Below are positions 12,324 through 25,117 of a stretch of DNA of 64,000 nt, in pieces. The position numbers were made by a program, and so were the translations under genes. Origin of the DNA: Lactarius indigo (Eukaryota; Basidiomycota; Agaricomycetes; Russulales; Russulaceae); assembly GCA_025766275.1 (NCBI GenBank), contig JAFKAC010000182.1, positions 18,613 to 82,612 on the forward strand. The letters are read 5' to 3'. The notes beneath the pieces are model-generated. The model made no database searches and was not told the DNA's origin. It saw only the letters and a list, made by a program, of their open reading frames with translations. Every line of letters begins with the position of its first letter. The stretch's first letter is position 1.

Positions 12324-15300
12324 ATGCCTCGTCGCGCTGCCGCCTCAGCCACCCCCGCCACTCCCGCTCCCCTCACGGGCAGCACCCACAACCAACAACT
12401 AGATGACCCCTTTGCCCCACAAGTCTCTCTTCTCCGACGCCAGTGGAAATGGGCTGCCTTTAGCCAATTCTTCTACACATTTGCAGCGCTGTTTGCTTTG
12501 CATGATGTTTCTCTGACTGTACGTCATCTTCTCCTTCTCTCCTAAATCGCGTTCTTTTTCGCGACTTGTCCGCGATTTATCGTGTCATATGCGTTCCTTG
12601 ACACACCCCTGCCTCCCTCCAGGACATAGAGGACGATTTGACGCGGTCTACCTCCATCGTCATCCATCGAGTGATCCACCGTTTGCTCGTAACGGCAACT
12701 CAGGACCGAAAATTATCGTGCGTATTGTTGGTTCTTTCACTTGTTCAAATGTCTCCTGATTCCATCCCGACGTCAGGTTGGAGAACTGGCAAACAGCTTT
12801 GCGAAAACAGTATAAGAAACGTGATCCTGATCTCAACCCAATTGGGTCGGAGCCTATCATCCAACTCTCAACTTCCGCGCCAGATTCGCCCGCCAGCGAT
12901 GACGATGATGAAGACAGGGCTGATTCTGCAGGTCCTTCGTCAAATCCTCTCCATGGCGACGCACCTCAAGCCGACACCGTGAAGGGCGACGACCATTTAG
13001 TCGATGCTCCCCCGAGGGACTCCTTTAATGGAGTCAATATCGACGAGATGAAAGTAGAGTCAACGAGCACCGCGACGACTCCCCAACCCGAACCCCAGGA
13101 GGAGAGCAAAGATTGGCTCACACTCCCGATGCTCACGAAACTCGACTCGTTACATCTTTTAACAGAGTGGCAGTTCCATAACGTGAACCGCCTCAGGACG
13201 ATCATGAAAGATGATGACGAAACCGCTCAGTGGGCACGTATGTCTCCGTTTTGACCTGTTCCCTCGCTCACAAAGCCCTGTTCAATAGCGCATCGAGCCA
13301 ATGGGTTATGATTCAAAGGCGAATGCATATTGGCTAATCGGGCGTAAGTGGCCTCTATCGCTGTTGCCTCTTCATTCAAATAACCTCATTGCCTACCAGC
13401 CGACCGCCTCTGGATCCAGCGCACCATTCCAAAACCTCCGCGGAATCTCAAACGCAAGCGCGTACCGAGGAGACCCAAACCCAAACCCGAGGCTGCATTT
13501 ACCGATGATGAGTCAGACATACCGCCAACCCCCAAGAAGCGCAAGGCCGCGGGCACCATCAGGATCCCCCCTGCTTCCTCTAGTACCCCCACCCGCGCTA
13601 CGCGACAACGTCGTCCCCCGCCTTCACCTGATGACCTCGGCCCCGTTGCTAGTCGTGGTCCACGTGCGGCAAAAATGCAGGCCAGTGCGAAGCTCAGCGC
13701 TCAAGCCAAAGAACTGGCAGAGCTACAGCGCCAGGCGGCGCTGGAGGGCCGCCGATCAGGCAGGCGTGTTGCGTCACCGTCATCACCTCGGAGAGCTAGT
13801 CCACGACGCCCTTTGGGTACGCGCATGAGTGCACGTCTGCGAGGTGCAAACCAAACCGACGAAGAGTGGCAGGAGATCCCGAATGAGTGGCTCAATGATG
13901 GTGTCGAAGAGAGCGACGGTGTCTCGGCTAGCGAGCACGACAAGGAGGCAGATATAGGTCTCAATAGTGAACCCGAACACGGACCAGATCTGGACCCCGA
14001 GCCGGAACTCGATGCAGACATGGACACCCAAGTAACAAAGACTGGCCTGGAAAGCGACGACGATGCTGTCAGCGAACTGACGGAACTTTCGGAAATTACG
14101 CCACCCGCTACCGTCATTGTGACTCGTCCAAAGTCAAGACAAAGTTTGAAGAAGAGCGGTGACAGTCGGAAAAAGTCAAGCCGCTCTAAAGGGCAGACTC
14201 TGACTATCGACGCCTCCGCGCCCGAGGACGAGACCGAACCTGAGTGGCGTCCGCCAGATGATTTTATCGAGTGGGAGACAGTGCGTTATCTTCTCGTTCT
14301 TGCTCTAGCGGTTGTGATGACAGCCAGCTATCCAGATATGTGTTACCTTGTATGAATGGGAACACATTTGTGAACGCTTCGAAGGCGCTACGCATTACGC
14401 GGAGAAAGCGTTGTACAGACTACTTTCGCAACAAATCGTGCCTGCTATCACTGCGGAGCTTCGGGTAAGTAACTTCTTTAGAGATGCCAGGATCCAGTTT
14501 GAATGGAAAAAACAGGAGATACAAAGAAAGCGACATCTTGAAGAGGCTGTTTCACAACGCAAGCGTTCCTCGCGTCTCGCTGTGAAAGAGAACGAAAAGG
14601 AGGAGGCACGGCTAGCGGCTATGAAAAAGGCGGAGGAAGAAGATAAACTGAGCCGTGCGCGAAGGTTAGAGGCGAGACAGAAGAGGGAGGAAGAGGAGCG
14701 GCTTAAGAGGGAGGCAGCCCGGGAGAAGCGACGGCTGGATAGGGAGGAACGGGAAAGAAGGGCTCAAGCGGGAGCAGAACAACAGTGGGTCATATTGTTG
14801 AGATATTTTGCAAAATCACTGAGCTTCGCAGGTCGAATCCGAGTTCGTTGGTCGACGTCGTTGGAGATGACTCGCACAATACTCTCACTAAACCGCCTAA
14901 AGGCAGGCCCGGTCGACCAAAAACGAAGGCAGTTGCCCAGGCGAACTCTTCGACCAGCGCAAGTGGTTCGCGAACACCAGTGGGCGAAGACTGGGTATTG
15001 GACTGCGATATCTGTCATCGTACTGGGGTCAACAAGGTCAATGAATTCTCCAATCGAGGGAACGATCGCTTACACTCTTGGAAACTTCTTCAGGATGATG
15101 GGTCGCCTCTATTGTGTTGCGGGAAATGCTCAAAGTGGCAGCACATAGCGTGTCACGACTTGGCGGATCGCCAAGCAGGTCGACCTAAGCGCGATTGGGA
15201 CAGAGAAGAGTTTATCTGCCGCGCCTGCCAGGACCGTGGTAGCGTCGTGAACGGCAACCAGGTCCTCAACGGCTCGGCGTCGTATGACGCTGGTCGAACC

Positions 15301-15932
15301 CCTAATTCATACCATCAACCATACTCTGGCCACGTTCCTTACGGTTCAGCGTGCCCTCCTCCTCACCCTCCCCGATCATCATCAGCATACCACACGGCCA
15401 TAACATTCACACATTATCAACCTCAACAGCACGGATTCTCGTCCTCCCATGCGCTACACGCACAATCGATGATCCCGACTACGGCTACGACTGCAGCCAC
15501 CTACACCCAACCCCATTATAGCACTCACGGATCACCCTTGGGATCACCTCCCAAGCCAGCTCAGTACCCGACTCTCCAGGCAAGTGCATACAACAGTTTG
15601 GATAAACCCCACGGCCCAAACTTGACTAATGTACCAAGCAGTACCCTCCCCACTCTTATTCGAATGGCACCAACTGGTCATCGCCGACCCATCCCGCACA
15701 GTCGGGTGCAAGCCGCAATGCGCACTTGCAGAATGCCTACGCGACGTCGTCGTATAGTCCGAGCGCAGAGCGCTCTTCAATGTCGGGTGCGTATCCGGCT
15801 GTGGCACCAAACGGGAACACGAATGTGCAGTCGCAGCCGTGGAGAGGAAGTCCCTACGTGGCTCCCGTCGGTGGGATTTCGTACTATTCTCAGAGCACGC
15901 AGCCCCACCAACATCAACATAGAGCACCTTGA
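12324..15932 (+). CDS. DDT/WHIM-domain chromatin protein with PHD finger
   Basis: Likely an accessory subunit of an ISWI-type remodeller or a histone reader, in the nucleus; about 950 residues. The N-terminus has the DDT motif (WKWAAFSQFFYTFAALFAL, DIEDDLTRST). WHIM-type blocks follow: LHLLTEWQFHNVNRLRTIM and RIEPMGYDSKANAYWLIG, DRLWIQRT. A long charged linker includes coiled-coil (EEERLKREAAREKRR), then a PHD finger (CDICHRTGVN, CCGKCSKWQHIACH, FICRAC). The C-terminus is Pro/Ser/Tyr/Gln-rich. Two introns need GC donors: 15580-15641 (CAG|GCAAGT) and probably 13234-13288 (GCACGT), the latter uncertain because an indel would also explain it. Confidence 0.82.
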
Positions 15933-18043
15933 CGTGTCTTTTTCCCTTTTACGACGGATGATTTTGTGCTCTGCACGCGCACATGACACATCGCACATTC
16001 GTTCTATAGGGTCCTACTCCACCATTTTGTTTTCGCGACTGTCGTCTTTGTATTACAGAAATGTAGCTATTTTCTTTTATAATGTTGTAATCTTTTGCTA
16101 AGGGATCGGGACTTCGGAAACTATCTGCAAGTCTCGATTCGTTTAATTGAAATGGGAGATGCTCTCTGAACTACGTCAACGTAAAATTGAAGCAGTATGG
16201 TATCAGTTTGGACGCTCAATCTGGCCTCCATCACCCCAACCCTCACTATGAAACAGAAACGTTTTTCTGCGGACTTGACGGAGTTTGAATGCTACTTACA
16301 TGCTATTGAGCGTTCGTTTCCTATCGTGGTCCGTATCCCTTTGTATCCCTTTGCCGTTCTGAATTTCGCGCTCTCCATCTACATAGTTCTGCTACAAATC
16401 AGCCACTTTGGAGTCTGCTTAGAACGGTTAAACGTTCACAGGACCCTGCACGCCTTTCCCGCCGCCAAGCCTTGACTTCAAGTTAAGCTGTAATGTCTCT
16501 GAACTTTCTGAACCTTTGCACTGTATCAGCCTTGGCTACCTCTCCTCTGGTGTCGTTCACAGTCTTCCTCTCTGCACATCTGGTCTGTTTTTGGTGTCTT
16601 TATTTGTCGGGTATTCGTTGCAGATCTTTGTTGTATTCTTCGCTTTGTGTTCGCGCGTGAGCTCGTCTCTGGATCGCAGTGGGCTGACCGGTGACGGTGA
16701 CTTCTCTTGCACGTAATCTCTCACGGTTCACTGTCCCTGTTCTCCCAATTTTTCTGTTTGCTTGGCGGCTGCGGGTGAAGGCAAAATGACAAAAATGTCA
16801 CCCACTCTTGGATTTGTTAAAGAGTTCTCTTGGGACGGTGAGGAAGCGACGACATAAGCAATATTCGTATTCTAGCCTGACTGGCCTGTTGGTGCAAGGA
16901 GCGGGAAATGCAATAGAATGTACGCAAGATTACATACATTCAGAGAGGTGGAGAAGAGGACCGCCCTCGAGTCGAACGACGACATTTCTCGCGCTCACAC
17001 ATGTGTCAACGTCGCCTGGGATAATGGTTGCAAGTTCATGTGCAGCAGACGGTTTATTGTATCAGCAACAATCAGTAGCTCGCAAAAAATGAAACTGCAA
17101 ACAATAGTCAGGACGATGGCGACGCGTTAAAAGGGTTTGCTCCCCTGACACAAGCCCCTACATTCGTGTGCTGCTGACGTCGTAGAGTTGGGGATATCCC
17201 GTGCTACCATCCCTGTGCACCCCTCATGCCGCTGTCAATGGTGCCAGTACGCCAAGTGGGTCGACTGCTCCGCTCCCATATGCCGCAACTCCTCTGTGCA
17301 CCATGCACCTCTGGTGGTGATAAAAATGACCTGGCGGTTCAGTAGGTCGTTGGTGACCAGGAGCAACTCATGCACAGGGAACGCAATCCATGTAAAAGCT
17401 CGGCGACGAGCTGACTTATGTTTCTGAACACGAGCAGCGTGATGTTTGCGTCGGCAGCGAGCAAGGAGCGGGGTGTGAGTACTTTCTTTTTATTTGTTGA
17501 ACACTGCTGAGCCTTTCCAGATTCTTGCGGCACATCCTCCTGGTCGATGTTATCACAATCTCCCTATCGAATTTTCGGTTGCGGGTGAATCGTGCTGTTC
17601 GTGATTCAGTGTCACCTTGTCGCATCGAAGATCACGGTCACTCCAACCATTCTGTCTACATGCATCGTGGTGACTAGCGTTGTCTGTTTTGTTGGAAAAG
17701 AAATAGAATCCCTCATGATGGCAATTCTTGGGCAATTCCTCACACTTTCATCCAGGAAGCAGGTGTTACAGTCTCCACTGGAGCTTTCGTTGTTGCCGGT
17801 TTTAGAAAGTGAACGGGTCCTTTGTCGGTGCCTTCGTACACCTTTCCCAAAAGTGGGGATTACGGTCTCTGGACGGCCCTTGAACGTTGATAATAATAAA
17901 AAGCGGGCGTTGGTAGTGCGATGCATGAGTTTCGGGTTTGGTCCATGTGGGGAATGACTATGCATCTGTACCAAAGATCCTCCGCCTACGTTCCACGCTC
18001 ACATGACAATACTGATCCCCTGATTTCTGACTTGCGATCTCAG
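15933..18043. other. Gene-poor region, 2.1 kb
   Basis: Short open frames exist on both strands, but none has a recognisable domain or a convincing chain of splice sites. The segment 17430-17640 could hold exon remnants: a frame reading MFLNTSSVMFASAASKERG ends at GTGAGT and is followed by a hydrophobic stretch. I cannot extend it into a gene. Confidence 0.5.
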
Positions 18044-19590
18044 TGACGCCTTTACCGGCCGCACAAACAATACCACCGGGGCCTTCGAAAAGAGGCCACT
18101 CGTCAAACCCTTAACAAGCAGCGAGGTAAGCCAATTCTTATACTCGTCGGTATTGCCACTAACACACTACAGAAGGACGACAATAAGGACGACATGGGAC
18201 GCAAGCGCGCCAAGAGCGCAGCTGCAGCTTCATCAGGGTGCGAGCCCACCAAAACTCAGCGCATTTCGCCAGGTGAATGGATGTCGAATATACTGGCATT
18301 GATGGACAACGCCGCTGGAACGCTCGCTGGGGCCTTGGTCAGTGTGGCCAAGAACCCAAGAACATTTGCTCCGTCTCCGCTTCGGACATCACCACCAACA
18401 CGCTACTCGGGACCTTGGCGGAAATGCTCAATGCCATCCGACACCCCGCCTCATCAGCTACCCCCACCGCCACTGACATTCGCACCGCCGCCATGAACGT
18501 GATCGAAGAAGGCTTCTCTGACAACGAACTCGCCTGCGCTGCATGTTGTGTCATTGCAAGTGCAGAGCTTGCGGGTACTTACCTCACGATCAGGTCCTGA
18601 GGTGCGCACACAACTCATCGCACCGGGGTCTCAAGTAGCGTGTACAAAAAAAACCAGTAATCTGAATGCCCCAATCAAAATCGTGTGCGTCATGCCTTGC
18701 CTGATGCGTTGCAATGTCACGTCTGCAGTTCCGAAAGAGAAAGAGGAGAGAAACGACTCTAGAGAGTCGTTAGGTTGTCGCAAGCGACCGTGGTCGCCTC
18801 CGGTGGAAAGGTCGCACCCCCATTGCTGGAACCGGCACCAATGAGAATGCGTTCTCACATTTGGCTGGTGGGTCGCTAGTGACCATTTTACCACTGGACA
18901 GACTCTTACCGTCGTCCATATCATCTGCAACCTGAAGACCTTTACGATAGCCATGTCCACAAATGCAGAGACTTGTTTCGTCACCTTTTACTATGCAGAG
19001 GGATCGATAGCTGATCACATCTGTGTACCTCTTGCTACCTCACTCGGTGATTTCAGAACCCGAATCCACGCCAAGGCAAAATCCACGCTCGAAACAAAGT
19101 GGAGAGAGCAAGAGGGCATAAACCCTGACTCAGGATCGATTTTGATCAGTGCGAGTAAGAAAAAGAAGTTCTTTCATTGAAGACTTGTAGTTGATCGATT
19201 CCACAACAGGCACTTGCGGATCCGGGGAGTTTGCTGACGACTCACGTACAGTCGGGGAAATCTCAACGTTATTCCCTTAGCTCGTCAGTTTCTTAACGAT
19301 CCATTACTCACAAGGCCTCCAACTCCGAGGAAGAGTTAGCTAGCACAATTGAGACTTTGGAGAACGAACGCGCAGCAGAGAGGTTGGAGATGGAGGAGAT
19401 GATGGTAGAAGCAGGGGGCATGTTAGAGGGATTGGAAAGAAGGGTTGATGAAAAGATGGCGAAAGTAAACAAGGCGATTGAGGAGGTGGAAAAGCAGCTG
19501 CAGGTGGTTCAATCTGAGCTTCAAAGTTCAAACGACCGTGCGAATGAGATGTTACACAATTTGGGGGTCGACGCAGCGACGAAGCGATGA
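18044..19590 (+). CDS. Hypothetical multi-exon protein with C-terminal coiled coil (model uncertain)
   Basis: Not recognised. An exon at 18044-18125 (ends LTSSE, donor GTAAGC) joins in frame to 18173 onward (KDDNKDDMGRKRAKSAAAA). Downstream are coding-like frames: LLGTLAEMLNAIRHP then EEGFSDNELACAACCVIAS near 18390-18570, a segment with VTFYYAEGSIADHIC near 18970-19060, and a final exon from about 19320, EEELASTIETLENERA, with heptad-like coiled coil, ending TAA-type stop at about 19590. The change of frame near 18360 needs either an unseen splice or an indel. The true start is upstream of 18044 and not identified. Confidence 0.4.
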
Positions 19591-20222
19591 AGAACACGGC
19601 CGAATAGTTTTCCATTAGGTATGCACATCAGTACTTACCCGCACTCATTCAAAAAATAGGCTTAGTGGACCGAATTAGACTGCGAAATCTGCTCAACATC
19701 GCGCAAGAAAATCTTGCGTCAAGTACCGGAGTTTTGAAGGCAGATCCACGCGTAGATGTGGCGGTATAATAGCTGGGACCCAAGGGGCCCTACTAGTAAC
19801 TGCACAAGATATGTTAATGCTACGAGGATCACGTGCCACCACGCATATTTTGTCATGAAGACATCCAGTGCAGTAAGAATAAAGCAAACAAACTTCTGTA
19901 CCACGACTTACTGATTATTGATAATAACAGCACCAAAAGCGCAAGAAATAGGATGACGTCGAGTAAAGAGTTGATCAAGAAAACTGTAGGGAATGTCGTT
20001 GAGATTCCATAGAGTTACTGTGACGTGCGAGAAAATTGTTAGGACACGAAAATAGATCGATTGCTAGAGGTAGAACGCAAGGGTTTCGGCCATATCATCC
20101 TCGTGCTCAGATGGTTATCTGCCTCATGGTATCACGAATGTGCAGCTATACGATAGAAAGGCGTCAATGTGCTAAGGATACAATGATCATTGCGGAATCG
20201 ATGCTGGTAGCCCGGGTAAATA
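19591..20222. other. Intergenic region, about 630 bp
   Basis: Tail-to-tail space between the hypothetical gene and APC10. A minus-strand frame at 19719-19904 is hydrophobic but short and has no support. Nothing else is seen. Confidence 0.5.
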
Positions 20223-21161
20223 CTATCGAATATGTTCGTACATTTTGAACTTCGGATCAACAAATGGGAAGGGATCGTCCCAGGATGCCTGGTCCCTGCA
20301 CACGAAGAAGAATGTATATGTGAGTTCGCGCTTGTATAAAAGCGGGGAGCCCACTCACTCTACGGGACCCAATACCCGCATGCCACGAACATGCGTGTCC
20401 TTGCCATTCATGTGGTTTGCAAGGATGATGACTTGGAGAATGTACGCGTGAATCGGTTTGCTGGCGTGCACGGACACACACACATTGATCGATCAGCAAC
20501 GGCCGCCGCGGACAACAAGACGAAAACAGCTCACAAGCCCTCGCCGTCGTCGCCTGGTTCTGCAGAGACGTCGAACGTGATCCACCCGTCGGGACGGTCG
20601 AGCGTGACCGCGCGCACTTCCTGCAAATCGCCTGGGCTCGTGCCCGCACGCACGGAGAGCGCCGCAGGCGTGTAGGAATCGTCAAACTTGTAGCTGAGGT
20701 AGAGACTGAGTTTCTGAAACGGAAGTGCGTCAGCAACACGAGGATAAGTGAGCGCATGGATAATAATACCTGTACTGCCATCTTTCTCGGAAACTCGACG
20801 GTTATGAAATGCGGCTGTGGGCCATCAGAGCTACCCTCCGTCGTGAGTGCGAGCCACGCGTGCGTAGTGCGCTCAACTCAACTGCCAGAACGTGTCTGGG
20901 TCTTCGTCCTGCAGACACTCGGGCCCAAAGCCGAATTTGAAGGACGAGACGGACCACTTGGCGAGATGGCCAATGTCGGGCCATGGCAACGCTGGTGGCT
21001 TTCTGCCTATAACAAGTCCCAACCAATAAAGCAAAGCAAACGGAGCGATGGTGATTGCGGCACGCACCAGAGTGAACGAGAAAGACGCCCTCAGCAACGG
21101 CAGGAGGGACAGTATCGGCGGCGGGGGCAGGAGTTATACCGAATTGTGCGACTGAGCTCAT
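20223..21161 (-). CDS. APC10: Anaphase-promoting complex subunit 10 (DOC1)
   Basis: Substrate-recognition subunit of the APC/C ubiquitin ligase, which promotes processive ubiquitination. Six exons from ATG 21161 give about 210 residues. The DOC-domain order is clear: DIGHLAKWSVSSFKFGFG, LQDEDPDTFW, SDGPQPHFITVEFPRKM, LSLYLSYKFDDSYTPAAL, VRAGTSPGDLQEVR, PDGWITFDVS, LANHMNGKDTHVRGMRVLG and the fungal tail DDPFPFVDPKFKMYEHIR. The stop is TAG 20223-20225. The first start codon is preceded by stops in frame, so ATG 21161 is preferred. Head-to-head with UBA4, 179 bp apart. Confidence 0.93.
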
Positions 21162-21340
21162 GTTGTTATCAGTCTGGATTTCTACTACTTGGGACAAACG
21201 AGCTCAAGAGCCTCAAAAGAGTCCCAAGTTGTATAAGTAAACGTAAACACCGCCGCGGCGCTTCGACTGACAGCCCGACGCGCGGGTAATTTGGTCGTGA
21301 CCAGACACGACGATTTCTTTGCATCAGGCTTTCACGTCCC

Positions 21341-22923
21341 ATGGCCGGCAGCGGTGGAAACAGCCTCCATCTTGAGGACTACAAACGCTATGGCAGGCAA
21401 ATGATAATTGACGGCATCGGCTTACCAGGCACGCTCTAACTAATACCATCGCCGCCCGCATGCATGGGCACCAGACTATTCTAACGTAAGAACGACTACA
21501 GGACAGCTCAAGCTGCAACAGGCTGCCGTAGCAGTCGTTGGCGCCGGTGGACTGGGATGCCCTGCTCTCCAGTATCTCGCCGCTGCGGGTGTCGGCGAGT
21601 CCTGTTTCTCCTCTCAAATAAAGTTCGTGCGCGAACGACTCGCAGGTCGCATTGGGATCATCGATCATGATGTCGTCGAACTATCAAACCTCCAGCGTCA
21701 GACGCTTCACACGGAATCTAGGCTGGGAATGCCCAAGGCGGAGTCCGCTGCCTCTGCGCTCAAAGAGTTCTGTCGTGACACCTTCCTCCTCCCCCACCCC
21801 ATATTTCGCTCCCGTCTCCCGTTCCCGCGTTGCCTAACGTCCCTGCGTCTGCAGGGTCCGCTCCCGCCTCTGTGTAGACGCGATAACGGAGGCCCTCGTT
21901 CCCACGAACGCGCGCGCACTCCTAAATCCGTATGATGTGGTCCTGGACTGCACCGACAACCCGGCGACGCGGTATCTGCTCTCTGACACGGCCGTCCTGC
22001 TGGGGAAACCCCTCATTAGCGGCGCGGCGCAAAGGTTCGACGGTCAACTCTGTACGTACAACCTGGGCCCGGAGGGCCCTTGCTATCGCTGTCTCTTCCC
22101 GAAACCTCCGTCTCCCGGAGCGACGCCGACTTGCGAGGAAACCGGTATCGTGGGAGCTGTAACTGGAGTCATCGGGAGTCTGCAGGCACTCGAAGCGATC
22201 AAGATCATCGTTGGACTGCAGGGTGAGTAAGGGCAGGTTGCGACGGGGTTAGGCGTATGTGTTGACAACAACCGATGCTGTGTGTGTGAAGATGGACAAC
22301 CGTCTTTACTGGTCTACTCTGCGTTGGGAATGCCGCCATTCCGAAGCGTCAAGCTTCGAAAGCGGCGGGCTACTTGCCCAGCGTGCGGTACAGAGGGCCA
22401 GAAAGTGGGGGCAATCGAGGCCATCGACTATGTACAGTTCTGCGGAGGGGAGAGACCAGATTGGGAAACATTGGGTCTGCAACCTGGTACTGCCGAAGTG
22501 AGAGTGACGACCAACGTGGGCACTGCGAGCCAACTTTGTGTAAAAATAGTGGCGCTGACGAACAGCAGGAGCTCAGGGACATTATGGCATCCAAGTCCGT
22601 GAGGATCCTTGACGTAAGACCCAAAACGGAATTCGGGATTTGCCACTTACCTTGGTCCATTCGTATGTGAATCCTTCCTCTCTGATGTCCGAAACACTCC
22701 ATCACCGCCAACAGATGTCCCTCTTCAAGATATTGTTGCCAATCCAGCTGACCATGTAGCGGGCCCCGAGACGTACGTAGTGTGCCGGCTCGGAAATGAT
22801 TCCCAGATCGCCGCAGAGGCCCTGAGAAGCGTTCAACGGGACCCCACTTTCGTTATCAAGGATCTTGTTGGCGGACTTCGCGCCTGGTCCCGCGACATAG
22901 ACCCCCACTTTCCTATCTATTGA
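21341..22923 (+). CDS. UBA4: Ubiquitin-like activating enzyme / sulfurtransferase UBA4 (MOCS3)
   Basis: E1-like enzyme that adenylates and thiocarboxylates Urm1 for tRNA thiolation and protein urmylation. N-terminal ThiF domain: [71 protein letters not shown], CxxC pairs (CYRCLFPKP and CPACG) for zinc, and [18 protein letters not shown] with the conserved Cys. C-terminal rhodanese domain: [16 protein letters not shown] and the persulfide loop VCRLGNDSQ. The first two introns need GC donors: 21429-21501 (GCACGC) and 21595-21645 (GCGAGT), which preserve LPGQLKLQQ and AAGVGRIG. The stop is TGA 22921-22923. Confidence 0.92.
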
Positions 22924-23113
22924 TCGACCAGGGGTAGACTACATGTAAATTCAGGTAACAAATGTCGCCTCGGTGTTTCTATGATATGATGTGTATCCTT
23001 ACGACAAACAGTACAACAGTTACAATTACAACACAACTACACGAAAGCTTCCCGCGCGTCAATTGAGATGATACCTATCTGGGTGAAAGGGTTTACTTCT
23101 CTAAGGGAGAAGG

Positions 23114-24064
23114 TTACGGACTGAATTGGACGGGCAAAATCGATCGGAACGCACTTGAACCTAGCTTGAGCCATTTGGGGATTTTCACCTCGCCGCTCGA
23201 GTCCTTTCCCTTGCTTGAACCTACTGCGACAGAGGACGATGGCTCATCATTTTTCCGATTTCCATCGAAGCTGGGAGGTGTGGGGAGTTCGACGGCGCGT
23301 TCCAGGACCGCAGATGCGAGCGGGGCAGGCAAGTCCGAACCTGTCATCGGTTCAGACCGAACTACTACTCCCACGTGTGGGAAGAGGAGGAGAAACTCAC
23401 GGTTCAGCGCGTCGTCGACGAATCGGAGGAGGAGGACCGAGGACGGCGCGAGTCCCAGTTCTGCGAGCGTGAGATCGCGCACGTCGGGATCCGACACCTT
23501 GAGATCACGGGGCGGCGGGTTGGAGGCTGTAGGTTTGAGCTATTGAAAACCGGACGGACGGACGGGAGGAAGATGAACGCACATAATATGAATTTGATCG
23601 GCTTAACGTCCTCGCGTAAACAGTCGCGCACGAACGCGTACACGGTGCGTATCTTGCTGCTTGACGGGAACGTCTGTTCAAGCTGCGTGCGGTCGAGGAA
23701 GCGCACGCGGATCGTCGTCTACGCGCTCTCATACGTGAATATCTCCTAATTACACGAGGAAGAGACATTACGTTTGGCCAGCGATCCCGCTTCGCCTTTG
23801 TCTGCTGCTCGCGCTGGGTGCGCGTCAGCAGCGGCGCGTTGTTCAGCCCCGTGGCGCGCGCGTGCAGCTGTTGCTGGCGTTCTTTGAGGTCGGCGATCGT
23901 AGGCGTGAAGTAGTCGTCCGGGAGATCCTCTGCATTGCGCAATAAGGAAGACGGTAGAGAGGAGGTGGACGCGCGTACGAACCCAGAGGACCAGTGATCG
24001 CTGGCGGCTTGTACACCTTGAGTCCTGGCAGCGTCGCTGTCACCTCGTTCTCAGACGTCGACAT
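23114..24064 (-). CDS. UBX-domain protein, TUG/Ubx4-like
   Basis: Probable Cdc48/p97 cofactor of about 255 residues. Exons: MSTSENEV start (24064), LPDDYFTPTIADLKERQQQL, LNNAPLLTRTQREQQ, then the UBX core IRVRFLDRTQLEQTFPSS, KIRTVYAFVRDCLREDVKP, and VRDLTLAELGLAPSSVLLLR. The C-terminus is Ser/Pro-rich, ending PVQFSP, stop 23114-23116. An ATG at 24136 is in another, shorter-supported context; homologous proteins start near the LPGLKVYKPP block, so 24064 is chosen. The N-terminal ubiquitin-like domain of animal TUG is absent. Convergent with UBA4, 190 bp between stops. Confidence 0.8.
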
Positions 24065-24071
24065 CGTATCT

Positions 24072-24260
24072 TCATGCTTCCTTGCGGACGTATTTGTTGG
24101 TGGTGCAGGTCGGGAAGTTTGGTTTGGGGTCGACATTGGTCACGGCGTATGCTAACTGTGGGCTATCGATGCGGCCCGAGCAGCCAGCGCCGTTAACCCT
24201 TCCTTCAACGTACTTCCACTGGCAGTCAAAGGTCTTATAAACTAACTCTGCGCACTCCAC
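24072..24260 (-). other. Cysteine-rich open frame, possibly the last exon of a small gene
   Basis: Ends with TGA at 24072-24074, only 7 bp before the UBX start codon. The frame continues upstream of 24260 without an ATG: CVECAELVYKTFDCQWKY, then GAGCSGRIDSPQ and PNFPTCTTNKYVRKEA. Cysteine spacing is regular and base composition looks coding. No start exon or signal peptide was found upstream. It may be an exon of an unrecognised secreted protein, a remnant, or chance. Confidence 0.25.
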
Positions 24261-25117
24261 GCAACTCTCAGTCTCAGTTTTATTTGATAATAGGTGGCCC
24301 CAGTCTCACTAGCCGTATGAGTTGCGTTTAATTCTTGTGTATGCCCATAGTCCACGTCATCACTACGACCGGTTTGTTTCCTTAGGTGGCTCCGGAACTC
24401 AGGCAGCAAAGGAGAGCGTTAACGAGTCACGACGTCCTTACTGTAACTGGGTAAGATAAAGATGATAACATTTGGCTGGGTCCCCCCTCCTTCGGTGTTA
24501 CACCGTCTCACGGAGATTGCACAGCTGCTTCTTGATCGTAGAGCAGCAGACCTGTGCGTGGAACTAAGAGGGCCATATACACCAAAGCGGGGTGGCGTCG
24601 AGAGAGGGGCAAACTTTGGGCGTTATGAAATTGCTTTCAAGTTGAAGCTTGAAGAGTAACTTTATAAGCTTCGGTGTTTTCGATGCGCCGGCGCAGAGGC
24701 GGAGATATCCTGGCGATCTTTTGTCCTGCGCAACACACACTCCGGCAGATTGAAAACCACCGAACACGAGGTGATGAGGTCAAGCCCACGACCGTGGTAC
24801 CAGTTGGCCAGGACTGGCGTGCGTGGACGAAAACACAGCCTTCCCCTGGCATCAGAAACAGAGAAGGAAAAACCAAATACCACAACTCTTAGACTTGGGT
24901 CATAGACGGGACTCCAACAGGCTTTGTCACCTCCGCTCGGGACACGGGCTGTTCTCACCATCTTTATTTCCACCACTCGAGTAGCGAAAGAGGGACAGCC
25001 CGAGATTTGAGCCCAATCCCGTATGCGAAAGCATCGCACAGGAACTGTCACTCAACGGTGTCCGATCAAACTTACACCGCGGTGTCGTGATTTGGAACAC
25101 TACTCAGAAACCGTGTC
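24261..25117. other. Intergenic region, about 860 bp
   Basis: Open frames on both strands overlap each other and have no recognisable domains. The region separates the UBX/Cys-rich frame from the NAPRT stop. Confidence 0.5.

Noticed and set aside
13234..13288. Counting this as a firm GC-AG intron
   Set aside because: An upstream single-base indel would also restore the frame with the GT at 13239, so it is only listed as probable.
17188..17957. Membrane protein gene
   Set aside because: A hydrophobic stretch exists, but stops and the lack of a consistent splice chain prevent a supported model.
20333..20345. TATAAAA-like box on the plus strand
   Set aside because: It lies in the last intron of APC10 (minus strand) with no plus-strand gene downstream.
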